64,000 nt of DNA from Lolium rigidum. Lineage: Eukaryota > Streptophyta > Magnoliopsida > Poales > Poaceae. Below are positions 34,936 through 46,656 of this stretch, piece by piece. Made by a program: the position numbers and the translations under genes. The notes beneath the pieces were generated by a model, which saw only the letters and a program-made list of their open reading frames with translations, was not told the origin of the DNA and made no database searches. The stretch covers positions 40,970,869 to 41,034,868 of the forward strand of contig NC_061514.1 of NCBI RefSeq assembly GCF_022539505.1, in the 5' to 3' direction. Each line of letters opens with the position of its first letter. Position 1 is the stretch's first letter.

Positions 34936-36180
34936 TGCTGAGAGGAAGTGAGAGGAATTTATTAGAGGCACATGCTACTTTTCCTGTTGTTGCTTCTTGC
35001 TGAGAGGAAGTGAGAGAGATTAAAAGATGCGTTGCTTTTTGCCATCGATGAGCGACTGCGAGATAGATGGCGTAGGTTGGGAAGAGTGTTGTGCTCCTTC
35101 TTTTGCTGTATAGTGTGTTCGGTGTAAATTAAAAAGGGGGAGTTGGTCTGTGAATGAGATAGAGAGATGTCGATACAGCGAAAAACGAATTTCAGTGCCA
35201 TATAACTAGAAATGGTCTATCTACTGTTTCCATTTCTATTCACAGTAATAAGATCTTTTATGTAGAGAAGAAGAAAGACACCTGATCTTGTTTTGGGGCC
35301 ATATGTCACGACTCAACTAAAGCACTGCCCACTGGATTCCATAAGTACCCATAGCACTTCAAAATTTCATACTGAAAACAAGATGAGACAATCTTACGTA
35401 GTCTCTTGTTGGTAGCTAGAAGGAAAAGGTTGGCTTGAATCCTTGGCTAATAAAATACATTCTTTTGTGTGTAGATGATTGCAATGGGAATTCAAAAGCT
35501 TTCATAATGACTTAATTTTTGGTATTATTCACTTATGTATTTTCTTCTGCCATATGCATCATGCTTGATACGAAAATCTGGAGTCACAAAGCACCATTTC
35601 TGTCTATATAGAAACTTACCAAAAATTTACCCAAATTGCTAGATTCTTTTTGCATACGGAAACAATCATATTTTATATGTGCCTCACAAGAAAATAGATA
35701 TATAGTTTGTATGTCCTAATAAAGACGGAAATGATGATTAGATGCTTGCTGGCCTAGGAAGAGAGAGAAAAAAATTACAGTAATATGCTTACAAAGGGAA
35801 CCTACACTTTAGCCGTTTGTGTGTAATATTTTTTTTGTTCTTAATAGTTTAATTTTTGGCTTACACTTGCGGCGGGAATCTGCACAAAATTGTACCTTTA
35901 TGACATTTGGATCTATGTTTTCTATTGGATCTTCAAAGTAGAATTATAACTCTAGGTCTAGGAATATTTTGATATTTGACATGTTGCCTTTTTTGCTTGG
36001 GATTGTGGATATTTTGATTCAGACAATGTGCTTTTCTCATGCGTCTTACTTTGCATTTTTTCTTCATTGCACTTGACTAAATAAGAAATGGACACGTGGC
36101 ATGCAGCCAAAAACGAAAATACATAAACCACCATATGCAAGTGAAAGAAGAATATACATTATTTGTGACAATGGTAAGAA
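34936..36180. other. AT-rich sequence without genes
   Basis: No coding or RNA gene signal on either strand. A short duplicated TGCTGAGAGGAAGTGAGAG occurs at about 34937 and 34997. The final 100 bp leads into the Helitron-type terminus. Confidence 0.5.
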
Positions 36181-36216
36181 ATAACCCGCGCAGCAACGCG
36201 CGCGAGGTCCTTCTAG

Positions 36217-37837
36217 TAGGATGGATCACTGAGCTCCTCTTGATTTCGGTGGGTTTTCCTGGAGAGTGGAGACAAAGGGAAGGTGGAGGGGAAAAGGGAG
36301 CGGAGCGACGGCGGGGCGAGGGTTCTTGGAGGCGCTGGATGGGCGGCGCGAGGGTTCTTGGAGGGCTGGATGGGGCGGCGCGAGGGAGCGGAGCGGAGCG
36401 CCCTCCTCTCCCTCCATGATAGTCCTCGCAGGCACCAGCACCATCCTCTCCAACTCCTTGCCCATATCCTCGCGCTCGCGGGCACTGGCGACCTCCTCTC
36501 CCTCCATGGTAGTCGTGCCACCTACCAAAGCGGTTGGTGGCGCGCCCCACCCTCCTTTCTCTCACGAGGCGGCTGACCTCGCTCCACACCCTTCTTTCTC
36601 TCCCGGACGCGGACGGCTGGCGGCGCAGAGGAGCTCCGCGTCCTTCAGTCCCTTCGGAGGTGGCTGAAAGCACAGAGGATGACATCGGCGCACTCATCTA
36701 CCTCTCGAGGCGACGCGGTGCTCTGCCCCCAACCTCTGGATTTTTCGATCTGCATATGAGTAAGAGGGAAACGATGCGGGCACGAGGACGAGAGATCTCC
36801 ATCCCCTCCAGTTGGTCAGCAGTGTGAGCTCTACTTCATTGTATCTTCCTTTCTTCTATTTCGTCTTGATACTAAACGATACCCAAGGCTTAGGTTCACA
36901 ATCGGTTTCCCTATTACTCGTATGCAGATCGAAAAATTAGGGCCAGGGATACCCAAGGCTAATGGCTCTGATGGACATTGCCACTCATGTCTTATCTTTT
37001 CAGTTCGTTTATTTATATGCTTTTGGCCTACTCTGATTAATTAGGGTCAGGGATTTAGCAGATGCAGGTCTAATGTGTAGCTGGATGGATCTTCTGTGAT
37101 ACATCATGGCGTGTAATTGATGATTTATCCTTTGTCACTGAAGTTATGCTAATGTGTTACTCACTGGTCATAGCTGTCGATAGATTTTATTTGTGGTAGA
37201 AAATATATTTTCATCTGAGAAGATGTCGTGTTTGAAGGTCTAGATATCTTGATTGCTAGAGGGCTAGAGGGCAACGCAGTTTTTCTCCATATAGGTGGGT
37301 GTCACTGGCTTATCCAAAGGTCAGACGAGCTTCAAGATTCGTGCATGGTTGTTTTACATCCACGTCCTGTACATAGTCCATCTTCCCACTCCTATAGCAA
37401 CTAACATGTACATACTTTGAGCATGGCCAGATCAGGGCTCTCCGTCCCAGATCAGGGCCATGTCCGCGAACGCGAGGGCTTGCAGTGAGCTTTGCCTGGT
37501 CCTCTAGTTCTGTTCACGTTCCAGAATTTTCCATGTGATTTGATTCCAGATTTTCTTACGTGGCTTGGTTTCTTATCTAGATTTCCAAAATTGTAGAGTC
37601 ATGTACGAAACTTCCAGATTTGCTTGGATACATAAATTGATTTTTTCTCTAGATTTCCAAAATTGTATGAATCCACGAATCTTCCTGTGTGATTTGATTC
37701 CAGATTTGCTTCTGTGAATCTTTCAGATTTGCTTACATACCTTCACAAATCTGACTTGAATCATGTACGAATTGTGCAAATGAATCACGAACACAATATT
37801 TTTGGTAAGATTTGCTCCGGATTTTTTAATGTTTGCG
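36217..37837. other. GC-rich low-complexity block then AT-rich block, no callable gene
   Basis: 36240-36830 is GC-rich with GGAGCGGAGCG and CTCCTCTCCCTCCATG repeats and overlapping open frames on both strands (longest 36077-36697 minus). Their composition, not conserved content, keeps them open. 37500-37790 repeats the motif CCAGATTTGCTT / GATTTCCAAAATTGTA several times. It resembles a first exon plus intron of a noncoding or decayed gene. Confidence 0.45.
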
Positions 37838-38379
37838 TGACGTGGGCACTACCATTCGGGTAACCAATGTTGCTCTACCCTACACGGTCCAACTTGAGGC
37901 CCATAAAGGTACCCGATGGCAAGATGGGCCACTAGGGCGGTGCGGCGGAAGATCACTTGGAGAACAAGGCACGGAAGAAGCCGAACAAGGAAAGATTGGA
38001 GATAGATCTACTGTAAACCTACTCGTACTCGATTAGACCTCTCGGGACCTGGCCACCTATATAAAGGCCAGGAGAGGGGCTATCGAGGGACACAATCAAC
38101 CTTAGCAATATTAGCCAGCAGAAGCTTAGAACTAGGTTACCCTATCAACTAGCATCTCGACGAGATCACAGCCGAACTATTCGGCACCCCATTGTAACCT
38201 GTTTTCATCATAATCAAGAACAGACAGGTAGGACGTAAGGGTTTTACCTCATCGAGGGTCCCGAACCTGGGTAAATCGCTCTCCCCGCTTGTCTGTGTAC
38301 CGATGTCTCGTGTCAGCTTGCAGGATTCCATCAACCCTAAGCCCCTATCGGAGGGCATTGCCGAGGAGCACCCTCGACA
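37838..38379 (+). repeat. R2 5' LTR (542 bp)
   Basis: TGACGTGGGCA...CTCGACA. TATATAAA at 38058-38065. Followed by a primer-site-like TTGGTGCCGTCTGTGGGAA (38381-38399). Confidence 0.92.
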
Positions 38380-38414
38380 ATTGGTGCCGTCTGTGGGAAA
38401 ACTGTCGGCACAAG

Positions 38415-38875
38415 CACTACTAGGAAAAGGCCTAGCCGTAAGACTGCCATCAGTGGCGCACCATGGCTGCCGTGCGCCACTACTACTTAGCAGTGGCGCA
38501 CCACAAAACGGTGGGCCACTGTTACAAAAGTAGTAGTGGCGCACCTTGATTCTGGTGCGCCATAAGTAAGTGGTGACAGGAGGCCAGATCCTCCCCCAAC
38601 CTAGTAGTGGCGCACGTCTATGGGGTGCGCCACTGCTACATTCCTTACCTATGGCGCACGTTGTAGAGGTGCGCCACTGCTAGGAGGTGTCCAGAGACCG
38701 TTTAGAGATGATAGGCTTAGCAATGGCGCACTGCTGTGGTGCGCCACTGCTACATAGGTTACCTATGGCGCATGTCATTAGGTGCGCCACTGCTAGGGGG
38801 TGGCCAGAGCCCCTTTTTAGAGATGAGAGGCGTAGCAGTGGCGCACCACTTAGTAGTGCGCCATTGCTATGTCTT
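38415..38875 (+). repeat. CACTA left terminal and subterminal repeats
   Basis: Terminal repeat, then about six units of GTGGCGCAC...GTGCGCCAC with 20-40 bp spacers. Each pair can form a small hairpin. Subterminal repeats of CACTA elements are the binding sites of their accessory DNA-binding protein. Confidence 0.85.
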
Positions 38876-39161
38876 AGCTTAATAGGTAAGTAATGGTGAA
38901 GCTTTCTTAGCTTAATACCCTACTCAATCTCAACTTTTTACCTCATCCAACACTCTAGGTCTCGCCGTATCGGTAACTTTGTTGGTTTTATGCTTTGTGT
39001 GTGACCGGTTCCGATCGTCTTGCACACACACATATGTGCGCATGCGCGAAAATCGTCTCGATCACGTGCATGTGTGTTGTATGCGAAGCCTCCACATGTG
39101 TTGTATATGCAAAGCCTCCGATCCACACATGTGTTGCATGTGTTTGTTTGCAGGGATTTGA

Positions 39162-39500
39162 AATGCAAAGGTCACCGCGAAATATGAGCCATGGGTACTA
39201 GCTTCCCAAGTGGACCAATGCTTCTTCATTACCGACCCGCAAAAGCCCAGCCGTGTTATCGTGAGGAGAGGCAAAAGGAGCATCATCGGAATGGATGGAG
39301 CCGCCAACGAGCTAGACTTTGACCAGTATGGCGATCCGAAGATGGAAGATGACGACGACGATGATGAAGAACCATACACAACAAGAAGAAGCAGGACCAC
39401 CCTACCTAAAGGCCGTCCATTCAAGAGAAGAAGTCTAGGAGTTCCGGGGCTAAATTATTCAACCGCGAGAAAGAAGGGCAAGAAGATTGTGAAAAGATAA
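39162..39500 (+). pseudogene. CACTA transposase (TNP2-type) C-terminal fragment
   Basis: An open frame reads KVTAKYEPWVLASQVDQCFF then TDPQKPSRVIVRRGKRSIIG, an acidic run (EDDDDDDEEPY) and a basic tail ending KKGKKIVKR at 39500. WVLASQ followed by a cluster around TDP is typical of the end of plant CACTA transposases. A splice acceptor TTTGCAG lies at 39147-39153, but an in-frame stop follows it, so the exon is probably frameshifted. The DDE core and zinc finger expected upstream are deleted; only about 750 bp separate this from the terminus. Confidence 0.65.
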
Positions 39501-39504
39501 TTAT

Positions 39505-41840
39505 GTATCATTTTCTTGTATGAATAACGGATGTCATATTGTTAATCTACACATTGTACCGATCAAAATAGACATATAATTTATATTTTTGGATATTTTA
39601 TAGATTCTATAGTATTTTAACTATTCTACATAATTATAATTATTTATGCCTTTTATTTTGGTGTATTATGCTATTTATTATAGTGTTAAATCAATTTAAT
39701 AAAAAAGTGAAAAAAATTGGGGCCGCCAGGGTTCGAACCCGGCCAGCCAGGGTAAACCGAACAGAGAGGGGGAGCAAGCCACTGCGGTACAATTCGGATC
39801 TTGTCAACTGTAGGTGCCGCGAGCCTTTTGACCTAAACCTAAAGAGGCAGTGGCGCACCCCGAGAGGTGCGCTATTGCTAAGCCTCGTAGTGGCGCACCC
39901 CTAGAGGTGCGCTATTGCTAAGGGGAGTCGGGGACTTAGCCAAATCCCGACCATCTTCTTCTCCCCATCCCCATTCACCATTCCCCAATCCCCGCCGGCG
40001 CCCCCTCTCGATCTCGATCTCGCCCCCATTCACCGGACCCTCTCCCCCTCGAATCCCCGCCGGCGACCACCTCTCCCACCGCCGGCGCCCCATCCTCTGC
40101 CTCGTCGCTCCCCAGGCTGCACACCGTGGAGCAGGAGTAGGAGAAGCGCACGCCGCCTGCGACCTCGTCCTCGACCTCACCGCGGAGGAGCCTTCGACCG
40201 CTGACGCCACACGCCTTCACCGTTGCGCATCCTTCCCAGGTAGCCGCCGTGCTCCTCCCCTCCTCCTCCTCTGCTAGGTTGATCCAATTCGTTTGCTACA
40301 AATCGACATATATTGTATGCCCAACAGCGAAAACCGGCTCATTTAGAAAACAATTGCCGCGAGATGTCCTTGCCCTTTGAGCTGTTTATTACTAGGAGGT
40401 TGCATGGTTGCAGTTTGGTATTTTCAGGGCAATGTCAGCTGAACTGAATGATGTATGTGTAGTACGGAAACTGTTTAACTGGTCTATTGCAAGCTGTTGA
40501 ACTATTGAATAGTGTGTTGCTTAGTGTAAGAGCTGAGCTCAGAAACCTAGGAAGTAGTGTGATCTTTAAGTGTTCCACGGTCTGATCAACTAAACTACCA
40601 AGTTCATATTGTAGACAGAGAAGGATGGTGTTTCTGTGTGTTGCCCCTGACCATCTCTTTACTTTTATGAGTCCGCTTGACACATCAGTCCAATGTATGA
40701 GTTAGCACAGATCTCTGTTTCATGGATGTAATGCTCTATGTTAGCTTATGATTATCACTAAAATTTGAGGCAATCTACTGCAAATGAAAAAGGAAAATGC
40801 TTTTTTTGGCCTCACCTTTGATTATCATTTGCCAACTAATCACTGAATATATTTTTGGTAACAAGGGACATAGTTCCTTAGTGCTGCAGTCGCAACTAAA
40901 AAGGAATTTAAACCAACTGCACTTCTTATGGACACCACATTCAAGCTTGTCAATTTTTTGGCAGGTGTCCTTGTTTGTTCTGCCAGACTATAGGCCTCCT
41001 GTTGCTGCATGTGCTATGAACGAGATTTTAGCATTGATTTCTTCTGAAGCTCCCTCCGTCCAGCCATAAAAATGACAGCACACAAGACAAAGTTTAATTA
41101 GCATCAGGTTTCCTTTTGATTTTCTCTGTTTGAACTCCACAGTACCATGAACAAGCTTACTGAATTTTTATTTTTATGTTTTTCAAGGCAGAGTTGAGCA
41201 CCTGACCGCCGCCCTCGCATCTTCCTCGACCCGGAGCAACAACTCACCTCTCGGAGACTCCACGCGACTCACGGTGAGCTTGATGCTGCTTGCTACTGCC
41301 GCTAGCTGCTAACTCCTGCTGCTTGCTGCTTGCTGCTGCTGCTAGCTAGCTGCTGCTGCTAGCTAGCTGCTACTGCTTGCTAGCTGCTTGCTGTTGCTGC
41401 TAGTTGCTGCTTGCTGCTACTGCTAGCTGTAGCTGCTGCTGCTTGCTAGCTGCTTGCTGCTGCTGCTAGTTGCTGCTTGCTGCTTGTTGCTGCTTGCTGC
41501 TTGATGTATGCCCATGGTTAGCTGATGCATATAGCTAGCTGATGCATGCTGTTGAGTGCTCAGCTGGTGGAGGATCAATTGTATATGTGCCATGGTGTAT
41601 ATGGAGGAACAATTGTATATGTGCCATGGTGCTCAGCTGGTGGATTGTTTTGCATGTCTATATGGTGTCATATTCTTGTGCAGGGATCGACAGAGTTGCC
41701 CATTATCGCCGAAATGTTGATTCATTTCCGTTTCGGCGAAAATGGGGCACTCATATGTCCATAAATTAGCATAGGTCATGCCCAATTTTTCCGTGAAATC
41801 TTGCGCTAATTTTATGCATTTTTTCCTACTTAGTTCGAAC
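39505..41840 (+). other. CACTA internal noncoding: promoter-like, spliced leader and microsatellite of the accessory gene
   Basis: AT-rich spacer to about 39840, then two internal GTGGCGCAC/GGTGCGC repeats (39849-39919) that duplicate the subterminal motif just before a GC-rich leader (39920-40240) ending in a possible splice donor CCCAGGTAG. A short GC-rich exon-like block occurs at 41191-41271, followed by GTGAGC. A GCT/TAGC microsatellite fills 41282-41505. No protein coding is seen before the ATG at 41841. Confidence 0.6.
41282..41505 (+). repeat. Compound TGC/TAGC microsatellite
   Basis: About 220 bp of interspersed TGCTGCT, TAGCTAGC and TTGCTGC units, inside the presumed leader intron of the CACTA accessory gene. 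Confidence 0.9.
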
Positions 41841-44800
41841 ATGGCCAACAACGAAGAGGCCGGCGGCAGCGGCAGCAAGCCGTTCTGGATGCTAACCGAT
41901 GAAATTGAGGTGATGGAGTCACAACCTCGCCACGACGACGGCGAGGATGATGGCCCCGATCCGAGTACCGAGCGGACGATGCCGCCGAGGATGACACCAG
42001 TGATGGTGCCGCCGAGGATGACACCACGGATGGTGCCACCGAGGATGACACCGGCGCACCGAAGAAGCTACGGAGGGAGCGTCGCCCGAATGTGCTCAGC
42101 ACCGTGAAGCAAGCATTCACCGAAGTGAACGCCACTGGGCATCCAACGGCGCCGCCTGATTTAGTCAAAGGGTACTCGCCCAACTCGGGTGCATCCTCCG
42201 GAGCACGGTCTCGATCAACACCGAGAACCTCAGGCATCCTGACCGAGCGAATTTGCGCACCCTCCTCTTCAAGAAGCTACACGAACGATACGAGTTCCCG
42301 GTGGACTGCTCAGAAAAGCGTCTCATGCGGAACAAAGTGCACAATGCCGCCCTCACGAAGATGAGCACCGCCCTCGCTAGTTGGAGGACCCGAGTGAAGA
42401 AAATGATTAATAATGGTGAGAGTTACGAGAAGATCAAGGAGTCAAATCCCTCGATCACCGAGCAAGACTACGCTGATTTCAAGATCAAGTGCGAGAGTGA
42501 GTCAACGTCGGATTCTAGTCAGTGGGGGAAGGACATGCGAAAACTGAACTTAGGCACCCACAAACTTGGTCCTGGCGGTTTTAGGGTGGCGCAACCGAAA
42601 TGGGACGCCGCGGATGAGGAGCGTGTGAAGAACGGCCTCGAGCCCCTCCTCCCGCAATACACAAACAAGCAAACCAGGAACTTTCTCCTGGCCCGGTACC
42701 GTATTGACCCGAAAACAAAGGAGCTCACCACCACTCCGGATGTGAAGGAGTTTGAGGCTCTTACGGTAAGGAATGCACCCGCTTAATTAGCTCCTTTATG
42801 GTTGCATTCTTATTGTTGAATCCAAATTTCTAAATGGTTCATGCATGTTCCTCCCGTAGGCTAAGGAGATCGAAAGTGAAAAGGAAGCTAGTAGCGGCGC
42901 GGGGTCCACGAGCTCCTCGCAGTGTGCCCCTTGGGACAACCCTTTAAATAGGGCATTGAATGCCCACAAGAAGAGGGATCCATTGAGTAAGCCGACGTCG
43001 GCTGGTCGTGTGGTCGGCGAAGGATGCTCTATGAAATGGTCAGAATACTATAAGTCGGGGAAAAAGGAGAGAAAGGCCACCATCGATGAGAAGGAGGTCG
43101 CACAGCTCAAGGCACAAGTTGCGCAGATCCCGACATTGGTCGAGGAGCAAGTGCGGCAACAAGTGCAACAAATCGTGGAGACCCAACGAGAGGACGCAAA
43201 GACAGCAAGTGGAGGACCAAGTGGGCACGACGCTTAGCTCCCTCATCCCTACCTTGGTTGCCGGTCTGGACGCGTGGTATGAGGGAGGAAAAAAGGGGCC
43301 TCCCCCGGTTCCCAGTTTCACGGGCAGCAACTCCCACAGCGTGGAGCCATCGGTGAGTCCGCAGGCGGCAACAATGGTGTCTCCGGCGGCGCCAACATTG
43401 GTGGCTCCGGCGGCGCCAACCTTGGTGGCTCCCGCGGCACCAACCGTGGTGGCTCCCGCGGCGCCATTACTTCAGCTCAATGCACCCGTCGCTGCGGATA
43501 ATACGCCGCCCGGCACCGCGCCAACAAGCGGCCACTCCATCAGTTGCACGCCCGCCGCCGGCGGTGCCTCGACCTTAGCCGAGCTGGACGCCATCACGGT
43601 AACCAACCCTTGGCCAATGACTTCCATATATATCCTTGCCTTTGACTAGCTAGCCATCCCTAACGCCCTACATGTTTTCCGCGAGCTCCGCCGTCGACGT
43701 CCCATGCACTCTCCTCGCAGTTTGTGAACGGCGAGTTGATCGATGTTGCCAAGGCCAAAATTGTTCAACCGAGCAACCGTCGGTTACACCGTAAACCCAT
43801 GCAACCCGACGTGTATAGGATTCAAGCTGGTTCGGGTGCTTAGCGGCTACGACGACGTGCTACCTCCCTTTCAACCCCATGGTGCCGACGAAGATGAGGT
43901 CCTTACCCTCCAGCATTGCTTCAATTGGTCCATGGTTTGGCCAAAGAGCCAGATTCGTTTGGGGGCGAGGGACACCACCCCACAGACAGCACCCCAGCCG
44001 TGCCGGTGCCAAGCCATGGCAAGACCACCCCAACGGTGCCGCAATCAGCTGATGTGGACATGCGGATGGCACGAGGATCCGAACGATGGTCCGACGAGGA
44101 CAGTACGTTCGCCAACCCGGACCGCAACTTCGATTTTGGGGTGATGGACTACGATCTCGGTAGCCAACCCTCTCAAGCTGCCGCCGAGGGGAAAACCTAT
44201 TGCAACAAGCGGCGCCTATTCTCGTTCTCGGGAGACGCCTCCGACTGCCGATTTCACCGAGACTCAGCCGATAGCCGAGGTGAGAAGTGTTATCGGTCCT
44301 AACACACCGAAGAAGGCTTGCGAAGAGGAGAATGCAGTCCCAGTAAAAATGAAGCCAAAGGGACGGAAAAGAAAGAAGAAGGATGACAAGTCAGCCAGCC
44401 AGCCGTTACCTATCCGTGCTCAGGACGGGCCACCAGTGCCCAAGAATATAGAGGCGAGGGTGCATGTGTCGGGTGAGCGGATGCTAGTTCAAAGATTGTA
44501 CGATGCTGCACCCGGTCCTATGCGATCTCTGGTTGACGGTGTTATGTTTATGGAGGAGCGGCGTCTCAGGGAGAAAGATAATGGATACCCAGTGTATGTT
44601 GCCAAGGTGCCCTCGGGCCATGGCTTTGTCGATAGTGGCTTCGCGGAGAATATCTTCCTGCGGTATGATGACATCTTCGCCATGCTGAACAGTTATCCGC
44701 TGCACTACACCTTCATTCGCCTATACTCGCTCAGCAAGGCGATGCGGATCATTAGAAACAAGATCCCGGACATCGCGATAGCCGACCCCTTCTACATGCG

Positions 44801-45567
44801 TGCCGTCCACTTGGCCACCGCCGGAGACCGGGCAGTCGCGAGTGGATACCTCAAAGACTTCTTTCTAGCGAACCAGAAGAAGTGTAACATCCTCCTCGCC
44901 TGTATTTCCCGAGTAAGTCACCCCGGCCCTCACCGTACCGTTCTTAACTCGTGATTTTTTTAGATTTCAATCGTCATGTTCTTAAACATTATGTGTTCTA
45001 CGCAGAGACAAAACCTGCACACTCATCTCCATAACCCCGAAGCATTCCGTGGCCACATACCTCGATGCGGACGGTAAGTCAACCACGGACTACACGAATG
45101 TCAAGGCCGTACTTGATGATGCTCTCAATGGCTACGTCAAAGCGAAAGGCAACATGCAGAGGCCAAATGTTAGGTACGGGAAGCATGTGTTCAAGCACCA
45201 AACAAAGTTTCCCTGCGTCAAGAAGCCGCCTTCTAGTAACAAGGATGCCTACTACGCCCTCTATCACATGGATAAGTTCATACGGGACCAGCGAGCGGCT
45301 TACGCTACCCGAGCATCTCGAGAGGCGGGCCAACAAATTGGCGCGGGTCCACGACGACGGCATCAAGCAAGACTTCTTCCGCATCCAAGTAGAGATTTGT
45401 GAAATCATCCATCAAGATGTCGTTAGAAGCGCGGGGAGTTCTTCGCCGGCTATCGGCCGTCAAACGATGACATAGACACAAAGCTCCAAATGCGGGGTGA
45501 CGACTACCGCTCATGGATGTGCTTGAAGAAAGGCGGCGGTTTTATCCACGCTCCGAGAAAGTCTTGA
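41841..45567 (+). pseudogene. CACTA accessory gene: Transposase_24-like N-terminus, Ulp1 (C48)-like C-terminus, broken
   Basis: ATG at 41841 (MANNEEAGGSGSKPF). Exon 1 has an acidic repeat, then RRPNVLSTVKQAF and LRTLLFKKLHERYEFP, typical of the plant En/Spm accessory protein (PF03004-like), with frameshifts near 42080 and 42250. The exon at 42860 carries APWDNPLNRALNAHKKRDP and a coiled coil. 43370-43470 is a 24-bp tandem repeat coding an Ala/Pro/Thr motif. From 43721 further exons lead to a nuclear-localisation-like KPKGRKRKKK (about 44358) and a Ulp1-like fold: VSGYLKDFF-type region near 44850, a GT-AG intron 44913-45005, TLISITPKHSVATYLDADG, FPCVKKPPSSNKDAYYA, stop at 45567. The catalytic His and Cys positions are replaced. 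Confidence 0.7.
43370..43470 (+). repeat. 24-bp coding tandem repeat in the CACTA accessory gene
   Basis: About four copies of GGCGCCAACCTTGGTGGCTC with small changes, coding repeated Ala-Pro-Thr-Leu-Val-Ala. It likely forms a flexible linker between the DNA-binding and Ulp1-like parts. Confidence 0.85.
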
Positions 45568-45736
45568 TGTGCGAGCCTAGTTATGTAGTTGTGAACTAAA
45601 GACGAGCTTCGTTGTAATAAACTTTATCCGAGCACTTTACTTGCTATTAATTACTAGTTCGGCTATGTTTGTGAACTTATATATATGGCTCTGTCGTTTT
45701 CCGCACTTGATTTGGTCGTTAATTTTGTTTGCATAT

Positions 45737-46570
45737 GCCGATGATTAGAATGGTTGGTCACTTGTACACTTGGGGGTGGAGCGAGCGAGCCTGGTGTGAT
45801 GGCACAAATATCCATGTCTTGTGCATCCGACCGGCCTCGCTCACTCCATCCCCGAATGTTAAAATTTGTTTTGACCTACAATGTATGAGGCATTCCATTT
45901 AGTTCATAGTAGCTACTTATCTCTTGTTTGAGTTGGCACTTCTTAATTGCATTTGGCCGATGATTAGAATGTTCGGTCAAGCTGTACACTCCGGGGTGTC
46001 GCTAGTGAGCCTGGTGTGATGGCACAAATATCAATCTCTTGTGCATCCTACCCGGCCTCACTAACGCCATCCCGGGATGTTCATATTTGTTTCGATCGAC
46101 AAAGTATGAGGCCCTTGTCATTCTTCCATTTGCTTTCGTATTTTAAAATGCCGATGATTAGAATGTTTGGTCACTTGTACACTTGGGGGAGGGGCTAGTG
46201 AACCTGGTGCGATGACACAAGTATCAATCTCTTGTGCATCCTACTTGGTTTCACTTACCCCTTCTCTAAATGTTAATATTTGTTCCGACCAACAAAATAT
46301 GAGGCATTCCATTTAGTTCATAATAGCTACTTGTCTCTTATTTGAGTTGGCACTTCTTAACTGCATTGGCCTTTCTTCCATTTTAGTGCCAATGATTAGA
46401 ATGTTTGGTCAATCTGTACACTCCGGGGTGACGCCAGTGAGCCTGGTGTGATGGCACAAATATCAATCTCTTGTGCATCCTACCTGGCCTCACTGACGCC
46501 ATCCCGGGATGTTCATATTTGTTCCGACCAACAATGTATGAGGCATGCCTTTTAGTTCATACTACTTGGA
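45737..46570 (+). repeat. Four-copy tandem array of long imperfect hairpins
   Basis: Copies begin at 45737, 45956, 46150 and 46388 with GCC(G/A)ATGATTAGAATG, spacing about 194-238 bp. Copies 1 and 3 share TGTACACTTGGGG, copies 2 and 4 TGTACACTCCGGGG, so the array is a duplicated dimer. Each copy holds an inverted repeat of roughly 30-bp arms around ATATC(A/C)AT: GTGAGCCTGGTGTGATGGCA against TGTGCATCC...GGCCTCAC. No coding. Confidence 0.85.
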
Positions 46571-46656
46571 TCGTTTTTGAGTTTGCTCTTATTCGTTGCA
46601 AACATCTATGAGCGCGTGCACTAATGTTTCTTTAGCTTGTGCATATGTACGCAGAT

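Larger units (their letters stand above)
29838..36216 (+). mobile_element. Candidate Helitron with captured gene-like sequence
   Basis: The right end has the Helitron 3' signature: stem CGCGC (36187-36191) with GCGCG (36198-36202), then 10 bases, then CTAG (36213-36216) followed by T. A plausible left end is TAACTACTATATTAAAGGG near 29838, resembling grass Helitron starts but lacking the canonical TC, so the left border is uncertain. The interior has no Rep/helicase coding, so it would be non-autonomous. It contains a 447-bp duplication, a GC-rich leader-like region and a LINE fragment. Confidence 0.5.

Noticed and set aside
36077..36697. 206-residue minus-strand ORF with Arg/Gly-rich sequence
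   Set aside because: Kept open by GGAGCG/CTCC repeats; overlapping frames are equally open and no domain is visible.
39720..39760. GGGTTCGAACCCGG, resembling a tRNA/SINE B box
   Set aside because: No A box at the right distance and no cloverleaf could be drawn; the word is a short palindrome.
45737..46570. CRISPR-like regular repeat array
   Set aside because: Units of about 200 bp with internal hairpins in a plant CACTA transposon; no short repeat-spacer structure.
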